Assembly (NCBI GenBank): GCA_963811705.1
Contig: CAWESL010000002.1
Span: 186,001-250,000, forward strand
DNA: 64,000 nucleotides
Origin: DATJPR01 sp963811705
GTDB lineage: Bacteria > Bacteroidota > Ignavibacteria > UBA10030 > UBA6906
Direction of reading: 5' to 3'
Position 1 is the first letter of the stretch; each line of letters opens with the position of its first letter. Of this stretch, positions 41,593-50,824 are shown one piece after another. The translations under genes and the position numbers were made by a program. Under the pieces are notes generated by a model, which was given only the letters and a program-made list of their open reading frames with translations, was not told the DNA's origin and did not search any database.

Positions 41593-43671
41593 TTGGACGT
41601 GCTGCAGTTCCAATTTCTCCTTCTCAGCGTCGTTGTGGGTGGATATTCTGCAGGAGCCGTTCTTCCCTTACTGTTGAGTCTTACCGGGCGGAGATCGATT
41701 CAGGCTGGTGATATCGCTTTCTTACGGACGTTGAAGAATCTCGGTTTTGCCGCCGCGATGCTTGGTTCGGTCGCCGGTATCTTCCTCGCCCTGCTCATCC
41801 TCCTTTCAGGCGTTCCGCTTCATCTGGAGTTGCCGCAAAGCCTCCCGTTCGGGACGATGGCGTTGCGCGCCGATCCCTTGTCGGCGTTCTTCCTCCTGGT
41901 GATCTCCCTTCTTGCCGCCGTTGTCTCGCTCTATTCGTTCGGTTACGCAAACGAATTTCTCGGCCGGAGACATGTCGGACTTTTCCTCGTTCTCTACAAT
42001 CTCTTCCTCCTCACGATGTCCGGCGTTGTTCTGGCAGCACATGCGGTGCTGTTCCTCTTCATGTGGGAAGGGATGTCCCTGACGACATATTTTCTGATCA
42101 ACTACGAGCACGAAGATCCGGCGGCACGGCGCGCCGGGTTCCTGTACGTCGTCATGACGCATATCGGGACAATGTTGCTGATTGTCATGTTCGCGCTCTT
42201 TTACGCATACACGGGATCGTTCGACTTCGAGGCGTGGAAAAGCGCGGGCTCGCGGTTGCCGGCCTTTGCCCCGACAGTGATCTTCGGGCTGGCGGTCATC
42301 GGGTTCGGCACAAAAGCCGGGATCGTCCCCTTCCACATCTGGCTCCCCGAAGCGCACCCTGCCGCACCCTCCAATGTCTCCGCACTGATGTCCGGCGTGA
42401 TGATCAAGACGGGCATTTACGGCATCGTGCGTGTCCTGTTCGACTTTCTTGGAGGGGCAGTGCCCGAATGGTGGGGGATCGTCATCCTGATCATCGCCGT
42501 CGTTTCCTCTGTTCTCGGGGTGCTCTATGCGCTCATGGAGCATGATCTGAAGCGCCTCCTCGCGTTCCATAGCATCGAGAACATCGGCATTATTTTGATG
42601 GGCATCGGGGCCTCTCTCCTATTTCTCTCGTTGGGAAACAAGCCCCTGGCCGCAATTGCCCTGATCGCCGGCTTGTATCATGTCCTCAACCATGCGACGT
42701 TCAAGGGTCTGTTGTTCCTCGGGGCGGGATCCGTTCTTCATGCAACGCACACAAAGAACATCGAAGAACTTGGCGGTCTGGTCAAGAAGATGCCGTGGAC
42801 ATCATTCTTTTTCCTGATCGGGGCCGTTGCGATTTCCGCTCTTCCGCCGTTGAACGGATTTGTCAGTGAGTGGCTCACGTTCCAGGCACTTCTGTTGGGA
42901 TTCCAGCTTTCTCATTTTGCCGTGAAGATCGCCGTCCCTCTCACCGTCGCGCTCCTCGCGCTGACCGGGGCCCTGGCCGCTGCCTGCTTTGTGAAGGCGT
43001 TCGGCATCACATTTCTCGGAACCCCCCGTTCCGGCCGTGCGGAGGCCGCCCGCGAATCTTCCCCCCCGATGATCGTTGCGATGGGTGTGCTTGCGGCGAT
43101 GTGCCTCCTCCTCGGCATCGCTCCCGGTTTCGCGATCGGCGTTCTCGAGCCGCTGGCAGGCTCGCTCCTCGGTGCCTCTGTAGCGGGTCAAATGATCACC
43201 GCTGGAGGTACGCTGTCCGTGCCGTCCGGGGTTTCGACCAGCGTTTCGCCCGCGGCGATCGCCGCGTTGCTCATCGTTTTGACGATCGTGCCGATTGCGG
43301 CGGGGGCGCTCATCGGGGGAAAGCTCCGCAGGCGTACGGCTATGACCTGGGCCTGCGGCCTTCAAGCGATCGAACCCCGGATGCAGTACACGGCAACGGG
43401 GTTCAGCAAACCGATCCGTCTGATCTTCTCCAGCATTTATCGCGCGACCCATGAGATAGAGATTTCCGAGGAGACGTCCCCGTATTTTCGCCCTGACATC
43501 AGTTATGAGCTGAAGACGGAATCCGTCTTTCTCAAGTTCCTGTACGAGCCGGCATATCGACTCATTCTGCGCTTCGCCCGGCTGTTTCGGCGGGTGCAAA
43601 CCGGAAGGGTCCAGTCGTACCTGGCCTACATCTTTTTCGCCCTCATTCTCCTACTGCTCTTTGCCCGATGA
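41593..43671 (+). CDS. HyfB-like ND5/NuoL-type antiporter subunit of the Ehr complex
   Basis: Polytopic membrane protein of 692 residues (E. coli HyfB is of similar length), the larger proton-channel subunit. Conserved MWEGMSLTTYFLIN carries the TM5 glutamate; GTKAGIVPFHIWLPEAHPA and Lys272 (GVMIKTGIYG) are the channel lysine region. TTG 41593 is chosen from family alignment; no Shine-Dalgarno is obvious, and GTG 41599 is an alternative. The open frame extends into the T9SS remnant upstream, which is not part of this protein. It overlaps the next gene by ATGA. Confidence 0.9.
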   Translation: MDVLQFQFLLLSVVVGGYSAGAVLPLLLSLTGRRSIQAGDIAFLRTLKNLGFAAAMLGSVAGIFLALLILLSGVPLHLELPQSLPFGTMALRADPLSAFFLLVISLLAAVVSLYSFGYANEFLGRRHVGLFLVLYNLFLLTMSGVVLAAHAVLFLFMWEGMSLTTYFLINYEHEDPAARRAGFLYVVMTHIGTMLLIVMFALFYAYTGSFDFEAWKSAGSRLPAFAPTVIFGLAVIGFGTKAGIVPFHIWLPEAHPAAPSNVSALMSGVMIKTGIYGIVRVLFDFLGGAVPEWWGIVILIIAVVSSVLGVLYALMEHDLKRLLAFHSIENIGIILMGIGASLLFLSLGNKPLAAIALIAGLYHVLNHATFKGLLFLGAGSVLHATHTKNIEELGGLVKKMPWTSFFFLIGAVAISALPPLNGFVSEWLTFQALLLGFQLSHFAVKIAVPLTVALLALTGALAAACFVKAFGITFLGTPRSGRAEAARESSPPMIVAMGVLAAMCLLLGIAPGFAIGVLEPLAGSLLGASVAGQMITAGGTLSVPSGVSTSVSPAAIAALLIVLTIVPIAAGALIGGKLRRRTAMTWACGLQAIEPRMQYTATGFSKPIRLIFSSIYRATHEIEISEETSPYFRPDISYELKTESVFLKFLYEPAYRLILRFARLFRRVQTGRVQSYLAYIFFALILLLLFAR

Positions 43672-44624
43672 GTGACGCCCTCGACATCGCCCTGCAATCG
43701 CTGGTGCAGCTGCTGATCATGCTCGTCACTGCGCCCCTGGTAAGCGGCATCATCAAGAAAACGAAAGCCCGGCTGCAGCGCCGGAAGGGCGCGAGCGTCC
43801 TGCAACCGTATTACGATCTCGCCAAGTTGATGAAGAAGGAGGTGGTGATTTCTTCGGTCGCGTCATGGATCTTCCGTGCGACGCCGTATCTAGTGTTCGG
43901 TTCCACGCTGGTCATTGCCCTTCTTGTCCCGACGGTGATCGCCCCCGTCCGCATGCAATGGATCGGCGATATCATCACCGTCATCTATCTCTTCGCCCTC
44001 GGGAGATTTTTCGTCGCGCTTGTCGGTCTTGATACGGGAAGCGCCTTCGGCGGGCTTGGCTCGAGCAGGGAAATGTCCATCGCGTCCATTATTGAGCCGG
44101 CGATGATGCTCGCGATCTTCGCTATTGCCGTGACGGCAGGCTCCACAAACCTGAGCGTTATCGTGGAGAAGCTCTCCTCGACGCCCGCGTCGATGTTGAA
44201 TCCCGCCCACCTTCTGGCCTTCTCCGGTCTTTTCATCGTCACAATGGCGGAAACCGGTCGTGTGCCGGTCGACAACCCCGCCACGCATCTCGAATTGACG
44301 ATGATTCACGAGGCGATGATCCTCGAATACTCCGGCCGCTATCTCGCCTTGATCGAATGGGCGTCGCAGATGAAGATTGTGCTCTTCCTCGCACTCCTTT
44401 CCAACATGTTTTTCCCGGTCGGGATGGCGACGACCATGTCGCTCCCGGCATTGGGCATCGGAACGGCCGCCTTTCTTGCGAAGTGCATTGCCCTGGCGAT
44501 TGTCGTCGCCGTGGTCGAATCGACCAACGCCAAGTTGCGCCTGTTCCGCGTCCCGGAGCTGCTCATGGTGGCGTTTATCCTTTCGCTTCTCGCCTTGATC
44601 CTCTATTTCATCATCGGAGCGTGA
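43668..44624 (+). CDS. HyfC-like NuoH-type membrane subunit of the Ehr complex
   Basis: Membrane protein of 318 residues, about eight TM helices. It has the group-4-type cytoplasmic loop ETGRVPVDNPATHLEL followed by LEYSGRYLALIEW, the NuoH-like joint between the peripheral arm and the membrane arm. An early RRKGASVLQPYYDLAKL segment is also typical. ATGA overlap with the HyfB-like gene. Full length for the family. Confidence 0.93.
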   Translation: MSDALDIALQSLVQLLIMLVTAPLVSGIIKKTKARLQRRKGASVLQPYYDLAKLMKKEVVISSVASWIFRATPYLVFGSTLVIALLVPTVIAPVRMQWIGDIITVIYLFALGRFFVALVGLDTGSAFGGLGSSREMSIASIIEPAMMLAIFAIAVTAGSTNLSVIVEKLSSTPASMLNPAHLLAFSGLFIVTMAETGRVPVDNPATHLELTMIHEAMILEYSGRYLALIEWASQMKIVLFLALLSNMFFPVGMATTMSLPALGIGTAAFLAKCIALAIVVAVVESTNAKLRLFRVPELLMVAFILSLLALILYFIIGA

Positions 44625-44626
44625 GC

Positions 44627-45304
44627 GTGGGAACCCCGGATCTTCAGACCATCGGACTGCTCATCGACATTTTCGGTGCGGCGATTCTCGTTTCCGCATT
44701 TCTCATCGTTTCGAGCCGGAGCATCACGTTCTATATTCGACTCTTCGCGCTCCAATCGATTTCTCTTGTGTTCGTCGCTTCGCTCGTCGCCGTGGGTTAC
44801 GGCGAAACCCATATCCTCATCGCCGCGGTCCTCACGCTGCTGGTGAAGGTCTTCGTCATCCCGATCGTGCTGTCGCGGGTCATTGATCGGATCAACGTGC
44901 AGAAAGAGATCGGCTTCAGCATCAACATCACCGCCTCGCTGCTCATCTGCGGCGGGTTGGTCATCCTCGCGGATTCCGTTGCGCATTCCATTCTCAGCGC
45001 GCGACAGGCCGATACCACAGCCGTGTCGCGCGTCCTCTCGGCTTCGATCGCGATCATGCTCATCGGATTGTTCATCATGATGACGCGGAAGAATGCGGTG
45101 ACGCAGGTCATCGGTCTCCTCACGATGGAAAACGGGGTCTTTCTTTCGGGCCTGTCCATCACCTACGGCATGCCGTATATCGTGGAAGTGGGAATCTTCT
45201 TCGACATTCTGGTCGCCGTCCTCATTCTTGGCGTGATCGTGTTCCGCATCAACAAAACGTTCGATTCGATCAGCATCGATTCGCTCAGGAGTCTCCGGCA
45301 TTGA
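44627..45304 (+). CDS. HyfE-like membrane subunit of the Ehr complex
   Basis: Hydrophobic protein of 225 residues with about seven TM helices, matching HyfE in length; its C-terminal half resembles NuoK/MrpC. GTG 44627 is chosen because GGAG lies 7 bp upstream; GTG 44621, overlapping the previous stop, is an alternative. The open frame continues upstream inside the previous gene but is not coding there. Probably transmits conformational change along the membrane arm. Confidence 0.88.
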   Translation: MGTPDLQTIGLLIDIFGAAILVSAFLIVSSRSITFYIRLFALQSISLVFVASLVAVGYGETHILIAAVLTLLVKVFVIPIVLSRVIDRINVQKEIGFSINITASLLICGGLVILADSVAHSILSARQADTTAVSRVLSASIAIMLIGLFIMMTRKNAVTQVIGLLTMENGVFLSGLSITYGMPYIVEVGIFFDILVAVLILGVIVFRINKTFDSISIDSLRSLRH

Positions 45305-46776
45305 ACCCCACGATTTTCCCCTTCGTCCTCGGGTTGCCGGTTGCCGGAACCATTCTCTGCGCGATCTTCCGCCGTCGGAGAATCCTCGAACTCGCCACCG
45401 TGGCGACGTCCGGATTGACATTTTTGGCCGCGCTCCTGGTGATCGCGATGGTCCTCGACGGGAAGACGCTCACGTCGGACCAGGGATGGTGGTTCGCCGA
45501 CGGGCTGTCGGCCTACGTGGCGGTGATTGTGTCCGGAAGCGCTTTCGTCGTGGCACTCTATTCCACCGGGTACCTGCGTCGACAGATCATTCTGGGGAAA
45601 GTCGACAATCGGCACCTCTGGCTCTACTACCTTCTTCTGAACGCCTTCCTGTTCACGATGATGCTGGTGCTGTTTTCCAACAACCTCGGCATTCTCTGGA
45701 TCGGCACCGAGGCGACGACGCTCGCCACGGCGTTTCTGGTCGCCTTCTATGAGCGCGAAAGTTCGATCGAGGCCGCATGGAAATATGTCATCATCTGTTC
45801 GGTCGGCATCGCGCTTGCACTGTTCGGAATCATACTCACCTACTTCTCCGGTCTCCATGTCGTTCCGCAATCCGGGAACGCCCTGAACTGGTCGTCGCTC
45901 CTGCAGGTGGCAAAAGAGCTCGACCCGGGCGTGTTGAAACTCGCCTTCGTCTTCATTCTCGTCGGATTTGGAACGAAGGCGGGACTCGCGCCGATGCATA
46001 GCTGGAAGCCGGATGCCTACGGCGAATCGCCTGCACCGATCAGCGCATTGATGGCGGCGGGCCTCGTCAACGTCGCACTGTACGCCATCATGCGCTTCTA
46101 CATCCTGTTGAACGCATCCCGGGCGGGGAATTTTGGATCGGTCCTCTTCATCACCTTCGGGCTGCTCTCCATGGCCGTTGCGGTGCCGTTCATTCTGGTC
46201 CAGAGGGATTTCAAGCGATTGCTCGCATACTCCAGCGTCGAACACGTGGGGATCATTCTCTTCGCCCTCGGGCTTGCCACGCCCCTTGCCTACTTCGGCG
46301 CAATGCTGCACCTTCTGAACAACGCCATCGCAAAGACCCTTCTGTTCCTGACGGCCTCCAACCTGCGCACCGCTTACCGTTCCAGACTGATGAGGAAGAT
46401 CTCCGGCGCGTTCAAGGTCGTCCCGGTTTCTGCGACGATTCTCATCCTCGGCGTGTTTGCGATCACGGGATGGCCGCCCTTCGGCGTGTTCGTAAGCGAA
46501 TTCACCATCGTCAGTGAAGGATTCAGAAGCGGCAACATGCTCCCCGCAACGATGTTCATCGTTTTCCTTGCCGCCATTTTCGCCGGCTTTGTCTACTACA
46601 CCGCAAAGATGGTGTTCGGCGAGCCACCGTCGACCGTGACGGGGGGCGAAGTCGGGGCACCCTCGCTGGTGCTCCTGGGAGTGCTGTTGCTGGCTCTGTT
46701 TATCCTCGGCGTCTATTTGCCTCCGCAGCTCCAGCAGAGCATTCGAAGCGCCGTGTCAGTCCTCGCCGGATCGTGA
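45301..46776 (+). CDS. HyfF-like second antiporter subunit of the Ehr complex
   Basis: Membrane protein of 491 residues of the ND4/ND5 type, about 14 TM helices. IGTEATTLATAFLVAFYE carries the TM5 glutamate, and GFGTKAGLAPMHSWKPDAYG the Lys/His region. At the TM8 channel position the sequence reads LVN257VALYAI, Asn where the HyfB-like protein has Lys272. TTG 45301 overlaps the previous stop (TTGA). Its presence as a second antiporter subunit fits Hyf rather than Hyc arrangement. Confidence 0.9.
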   Translation: MNPTIFPFVLGLPVAGTILCAIFRRRRILELATVATSGLTFLAALLVIAMVLDGKTLTSDQGWWFADGLSAYVAVIVSGSAFVVALYSTGYLRRQIILGKVDNRHLWLYYLLLNAFLFTMMLVLFSNNLGILWIGTEATTLATAFLVAFYERESSIEAAWKYVIICSVGIALALFGIILTYFSGLHVVPQSGNALNWSSLLQVAKELDPGVLKLAFVFILVGFGTKAGLAPMHSWKPDAYGESPAPISALMAAGLVNVALYAIMRFYILLNASRAGNFGSVLFITFGLLSMAVAVPFILVQRDFKRLLAYSSVEHVGIILFALGLATPLAYFGAMLHLLNNAIAKTLLFLTASNLRTAYRSRLMRKISGAFKVVPVSATILILGVFAITGWPPFGVFVSEFTIVSEGFRSGNMLPATMFIVFLAAIFAGFVYYTAKMVFGEPPSTVTGGEVGAPSLVLLGVLLLALFILGVYLPPQLQQSIRSAVSVLAGS

Positions 46777-46793
46777 GAAGGAACGCACTCGCA

Positions 46794-48389
46794 ATGGAAG
46801 GGAAACAAGAATATATCGCGTTGTTCGAGAGGTCTCTTGGCGAACGTCTCGATGTCCGCGAGGGCGCCGCCCCGAACGAGATCTACCTCACGTTGCACGA
46901 CGAGGCCCTGGGCTCCCTGCCGGAAGTCTGCACGCTGCTCACGAAATCGTTGAAGGCCTACTTTTCGACGCTGGTCGCCAATGACGAACGATCGTTGAAC
47001 GGGAAGTTCGTTCTCTATTACGTGTTCGCCCTCTCGCGCAACGACCTCTTCGTCATTCTCGAAGTGCCTGTCGACCCGCGCCACCGGGAAGTCCCGTCCA
47101 TCAGCCCGAGTCTCGACGCCGCGAATTGGTTTGAGCGCGAAATGAAGGACTGGTTCGGCGTCATCGCCTTTCCCAACATCCATCGCCTGGCTGTCCATCC
47201 CGACTGGCCCGAGGATGTGCACCCGATGGTGAAGGAATTCGATCGTGGAACCGTTGTTCCCCGGGTGAAGGGCACGATGGATTTCAAGCGCGTCGAGGGC
47301 GAAGGCGTCTTTGAAATCCCGGTCGGACCGGTCCATGCCGGGATCATCGAACCGGGGCATTTCCGGTTCAGCGTCGCCGGCGAACCGATCATCACGCTGG
47401 ACGCGCAGCTGTTCTACACGCACAAGGGGACAGAGAAGATCGCAGAGGGACTTCCGCCCCACCGCGGAGTCTTCCTTGCCGAACGCATTTCGGGAGACTC
47501 CTCCTTTGCGCATGCGATCGCGTTCTGCCATTCCATCGAGCGCCTGAGCGGATACGAACCGCCCGCCCGGGCAATCCGGGCCCGGACCATCCTGCTCGAG
47601 CTTGAACGGCTCTGCAACCACATCGGCGACATTGGCGCACTCCTCCTTGATGTCGGCTTTCCCGCCGGCGCGTCCTCAGCCTTCGCCCTGAAGGAACGGC
47701 TGCTGCAGCTTAACGAGATCCTCACCGGAAGCAGATTGCTCCGCGGGATCGCGGCGATCGGCGGGGTGCGGAGGGATCCTCTCGGTACACCAGGCAAGCA
47801 ATCGGCGTTCGCAGACACTCTTCCCTCGATCCGACACTTGTTTGACGACGTCGTTGATCTCATGATGTCCAGTTCCTCGGTCCTCGATCGGCTCGAGACG
47901 ACAGGTCGATTGAGCCACGCGGACGCGTTCCGCCTGGGAGCAACCGGGATCGCCGGAAGAGCATCGGGGATCGACCGGGATTTCCGCAGGGATCACCCTC
48001 ATTGCGCCTATGCAGGTCTTCAGTTCAACGTGGCGCTTCACAACGAAGGGGATGTCCTTGCCCGTGCGAAAGTCAGGATCGAGGAGGTGCGGGAATCGCT
48101 GACCATGCTGGAACAGCTTCAAGGGAACGTCGTCGGAGGGGAGCTGCTGGCCAATCCCGTTCCGATCCCTCCGCGGCAATGCGCCCTCGGCTACGCCGAA
48201 GGATGGAGAGGCGAGATCGTTCACTGGACAATGACGGACAGCGAAAGCAGGATCTACCGGTGGAAAATCACCGACCCGTCCGTGCACAACTGGCGGGCGC
48301 TCACGCTTGCCGTGAGAAACAACATCGTGCCGGATTTCCCGGTGATCAACAAGAGTTTCAATCTTTCCTATTCAGGCAATGATCGATAA
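46794..48389 (+). CDS. HyfG/HycE-like fused NuoC-NuoD subunit lacking nickel ligands
   Basis: Peripheral subunit of 531 residues. Residues about 1-165 are NuoC-like (NWFEREMKDWFGV); about 170-531 are NuoD/large-subunit-like (GPVHAGIIEPGHFRF). In group 4 [NiFe] hydrogenases two CxxC motifs bind Ni-Fe. Here the first is S233-G-D-S236 (AERISGDSSFAHA) and the second S525-Y-S-G528 (FNLSYSGNDR), so all four ligands are gone. It therefore cannot be a hydrogenase and belongs with Ehr-type proteins. ATG 46794 has AGAAGGA upstream; GTG 46773, overlapping the previous stop, is possible. No C-terminal maturation peptide is visible. Confidence 0.92.
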   Translation: MEGKQEYIALFERSLGERLDVREGAAPNEIYLTLHDEALGSLPEVCTLLTKSLKAYFSTLVANDERSLNGKFVLYYVFALSRNDLFVILEVPVDPRHREVPSISPSLDAANWFEREMKDWFGVIAFPNIHRLAVHPDWPEDVHPMVKEFDRGTVVPRVKGTMDFKRVEGEGVFEIPVGPVHAGIIEPGHFRFSVAGEPIITLDAQLFYTHKGTEKIAEGLPPHRGVFLAERISGDSSFAHAIAFCHSIERLSGYEPPARAIRARTILLELERLCNHIGDIGALLLDVGFPAGASSAFALKERLLQLNEILTGSRLLRGIAAIGGVRRDPLGTPGKQSAFADTLPSIRHLFDDVVDLMMSSSSVLDRLETTGRLSHADAFRLGATGIAGRASGIDRDFRRDHPHCAYAGLQFNVALHNEGDVLARAKVRIEEVRESLTMLEQLQGNVVGGELLANPVPIPPRQCALGYAEGWRGEIVHWTMTDSESRIYRWKITDPSVHNWRALTLAVRNNIVPDFPVINKSFNLSYSGNDR

Positions 48390-48407
48390 GCGGCGGATGG
48401 CAGACCG

Positions 48408-49274
48408 ATGCTGAGGATTCTCAAGCAGGCGCTCGTGAACGGGCCCCTGACGAATAATTTTCCGAAAACGATCTCCGAACCTCCCGAAGGGTTCCGGGGA
48501 AAACCGGTGATTGATTTCGCACGGTGTACTGCCTGCGGCAAGTGTGCGGAGGCCTGTCCCACAGGAGCCATTACCGCGAGGGATATCGAGGGTCACCCGG
48601 GGCAGAAAGTGGTCGCGATCGATTATGGTGACTGTATCTTCTGCGGAGAGTGCGAGGCAGCCTGCCCGACGTCGATCCATTTGACGAAGGACTTTCAACT
48701 TGCGGCGCCTGCCAGACGTGACCTGGTGTCCCGCGGACGGTTCGAAGTCGGCGGCACCGGAGAATACCGATTTGCGGAGATGCTCTCCGAAACGCCGTCC
48801 TCCGGCGATTCCCTGGAATCCGTGGGAGCGCGCGTCCGGCAGAAAATCGGGAACGTGTTCGGCCGGTCGCTTCACATACGCCAGGTTGACGCGGGCTCAT
48901 GCAACGGCTGTGAAGTGGAGATCACCGCGTTGAATAACCCCGTGTATGACATCGAGCGATTCGGCATCCACTTTGTCGCTTCTCCGCGGCATGCCGACAT
49001 GCTTCTTGTCACGGGACCGGTGACCCGCAACATGGAAATCGCATTGCGGCAAACGTATGACGCGACGCCTTCACCAAAGCTGGTCGTCGCCGTCGGCGCG
49101 TGTGCAATCGGGGGCGGGATCTTCGGACGAAGCTACGCCTCCTGCGGGGGCGTCGATGCCGTGATCCCCGTCGATGTCTACATCCCGGGGTGTCCCCCGA
49201 GGCCGGAGGCGCTGCTGCATGGCATCCTGGAAGCGATAGAGCGACATCCAGGGCGAGGAGGCCGCAAGGAGTAG
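48408..49274 (+). CDS. Fused ferredoxin (HyfH/NuoI-like) and NuoB-like (HyfI) subunit
   Basis: Iron-sulphur protein of 288 residues. The N-terminal half holds two [4Fe-4S] motifs with ligands C40, C43, C46, C50 and C76, C79, C82, C86. The C-terminal half is NuoB/HyfI-like with N2-type ligands C165, C168 (GSCNGCEVE), C232 (GACAIGGG) and C262 (PGCPPRP). It would pass electrons between a soluble carrier and the quinone- or unknown-acceptor site at the large subunit. In E. coli these are two proteins; here they are fused. Last gene of the operon. Confidence 0.93.
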   Translation: MLRILKQALVNGPLTNNFPKTISEPPEGFRGKPVIDFARCTACGKCAEACPTGAITARDIEGHPGQKVVAIDYGDCIFCGECEAACPTSIHLTKDFQLAAPARRDLVSRGRFEVGGTGEYRFAEMLSETPSSGDSLESVGARVRQKIGNVFGRSLHIRQVDAGSCNGCEVEITALNNPVYDIERFGIHFVASPRHADMLLVTGPVTRNMEIALRQTYDATPSPKLVVAVGACAIGGGIFGRSYASCGGVDAVIPVDVYIPGCPPRPEALLHGILEAIERHPGRGGRKE

Positions 49275-49382
49275 GCAGAAAGCGCCTGGCCAGGGCTGGG
49301 AGTTGAAAATAGGACGAAGGAAGTCGAAGGAACGCTGCTGCTTGCTCCGCCCGCCTTTTCTTAATCGCTTATTCTTTCCCGC

Positions 49383-50006
49383 GTGGATGTAACCTTTTTC
49401 CGATTCCCCGGTTTACCAGATAGAAGCCACCACTCCGGGCCCGTCGAAGTGACCTCACTGACAGACATCGAACTCATGAACAGAGTGCGGGAAGGCGAAA
49501 TCGGCCAACTCACGCATTTGTTCGAACGTCATCACGTCAAGCTCTACAATTTCTATCTCCGGATGACCAACGAGCGGGAGGTCAGCGAGGATCTTGTTCA
49601 AGAAGTCTTCCTTCGGATGCTGAAGTATCGCCACACCTTCCGGGGGGAAGGAGAATTTGTGACCTGGATGTATCACCTGGCACGCAATGTCCATCATGAT
49701 CATTTCCGGAAATGGACGGCGCGACAGGGGATCAGCGAGGACCATGAGAACCTGGCTGCCACGGACCCGATTGCGCAGGAACAAATGGAGCAGCGGCAAG
49801 ACCATGAGCTCCTCCAGGAAGCTCTGTCGCGCCTGCCAGCCGACAAGAAGGAGCTCCTGATCCTTGCGCGGTACCAGGGTCTCCGCTATGAAACGATTGC
49901 AGATGTCCTCGGCTGTTCCGTCGATGCGGTGAAAGTGAGGGTCTATCGTGCGATGAGTGATCTGAGGACGGTTTTCTTTCAGCTTTCCGGTGAGAAGAAA
50001 CGATGA
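49383..50006 (+). CDS. ECF sigma factor
   Basis: RNA polymerase sigma factor of 207 residues or less. Sigma2 covers about 50-115 (SEDLVQEVFLRMLKYR, then TWMYHLARN) and sigma4 about 145-195 (LPADKKELLILARYQGLRYETIADVLGCS). The start is uncertain: GTG 49383 gives the longest form, GTG 49449 gives VTSLTDIELMNRV, closer to usual ECF starts. Neither has a Shine-Dalgarno. ATGA overlap with the anti-sigma gene. It probably autoregulates the four-gene operon. Confidence 0.9.
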   Translation: MDVTFFRFPGLPDRSHHSGPVEVTSLTDIELMNRVREGEIGQLTHLFERHHVKLYNFYLRMTNEREVSEDLVQEVFLRMLKYRHTFRGEGEFVTWMYHLARNVHHDHFRKWTARQGISEDHENLAATDPIAQEQMEQRQDHELLQEALSRLPADKKELLILARYQGLRYETIADVLGCSVDAVKVRVYRAMSDLRTVFFQLSGEKKR

Positions 50007-50806
50007 ACACTCCCCATGTCGTCGATCAACTGGCCGCATACCTGAGCGGCGATCTCGATGAAGCTGCGCTGCGCTCTGTCAGGCATCACCTCGGTCTGTG
50101 CGACGAATGCAGATCCGAATTCGATTCCCTGAGCGGACTCTGGAAAGGACTGCGCAGCTCGGCAGACGAGCTCCCCGGACATTCGCTCGAACGGGAATTC
50201 CGCACGATGATGCGAGCCTACGAAGAAGGACTGCGCCACTCGGGGACCAGGCGTGAGCGCTGGAGTGTTCGGGGGAAGGAATGGTTCTCGCGTCCCGCCG
50301 TGCAAATTGGTGTTGCCGCGTGCCTGGTGGTTGTCGGCATCGCGGCAGGCTCTCTGTGGAAGGAAAGCGTGGGAAGCGACCGTGACATTGCCCAGCTGCA
50401 CCAGGAGGTCCGCGGTCTGAGTAACCTCCTCACCGTTTCCCTCTTGAAGCAGGAATCGGCGAGCGATCGGCTGACGGGCGTGAGCTGGGGGTATAAACTC
50501 GTCGACCATGATCCCGAGGTCGAGTCCGCCCTCGTGAACACCATGCAGCATGACAGGAACGTGAACGTCCGGCTTGCAGCACTTGATGCTCTCGCCCGCA
50601 ACCTCACTTCTCCTTCCGTGCGCCGTGAGATCATTCAAGCATTCCCCGGGCAGAAATCCCCGCTGATGCAGGTTGCCCTGGTGGACCTGCTTTCCAGGAT
50701 TAACGACGCCGAATCCCGCCACGCACTTCAGCAGGCGTTGAACGACCCCGATCTCCTGCCGGAGGTACGCAAGCGCATCGAGCAGGGATTGGGACATGTG
50801 CTCTGA
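50003..50806 (+). CDS. Anti-sigma factor with zinc-binding domain and HEAT-like tail
   Basis: Membrane-anchored regulator of 267 residues. The N-terminal zinc-finger anti-sigma domain has H29-x3-C33-x2-C36 (HHLGLCDECR). One TM helix is at about 97-117 (QIGVAACLVVVGIAAGSLW). The extracytoplasmic part (about 125-267) holds a short coiled region and HEAT-like repeats (RNVNVRLAALDALARNL, MQVALVDLLSRINDAESRH). The tail could sense envelope proteins. Co-translated with the sigma factor; two DUF4097 genes follow. Confidence 0.88.
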   Translation: MNTPHVVDQLAAYLSGDLDEAALRSVRHHLGLCDECRSEFDSLSGLWKGLRSSADELPGHSLEREFRTMMRAYEEGLRHSGTRRERWSVRGKEWFSRPAVQIGVAACLVVVGIAAGSLWKESVGSDRDIAQLHQEVRGLSNLLTVSLLKQESASDRLTGVSWGYKLVDHDPEVESALVNTMQHDRNVNVRLAALDALARNLTSPSVRREIIQAFPGQKSPLMQVALVDLLSRINDAESRHALQQALNDPDLLPEVRKRIEQGLGHVL

Positions 50807-50824
50807 CCAAAGGAGAACAGCGCG

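Noticed and set aside
45163..46311. Leftward open frame of 382 codons opposite the HyfF-like gene
   Set aside because: Complement of a membrane protein gives a charged, repetitive product; not a gene.
46794..48389. Active [NiFe] hydrogenase large subunit
   Set aside because: Overall similarity to HycE/HyfG is clear, but both CxxC nickel-ligand motifs are replaced (S233/S236 and S525/G528).
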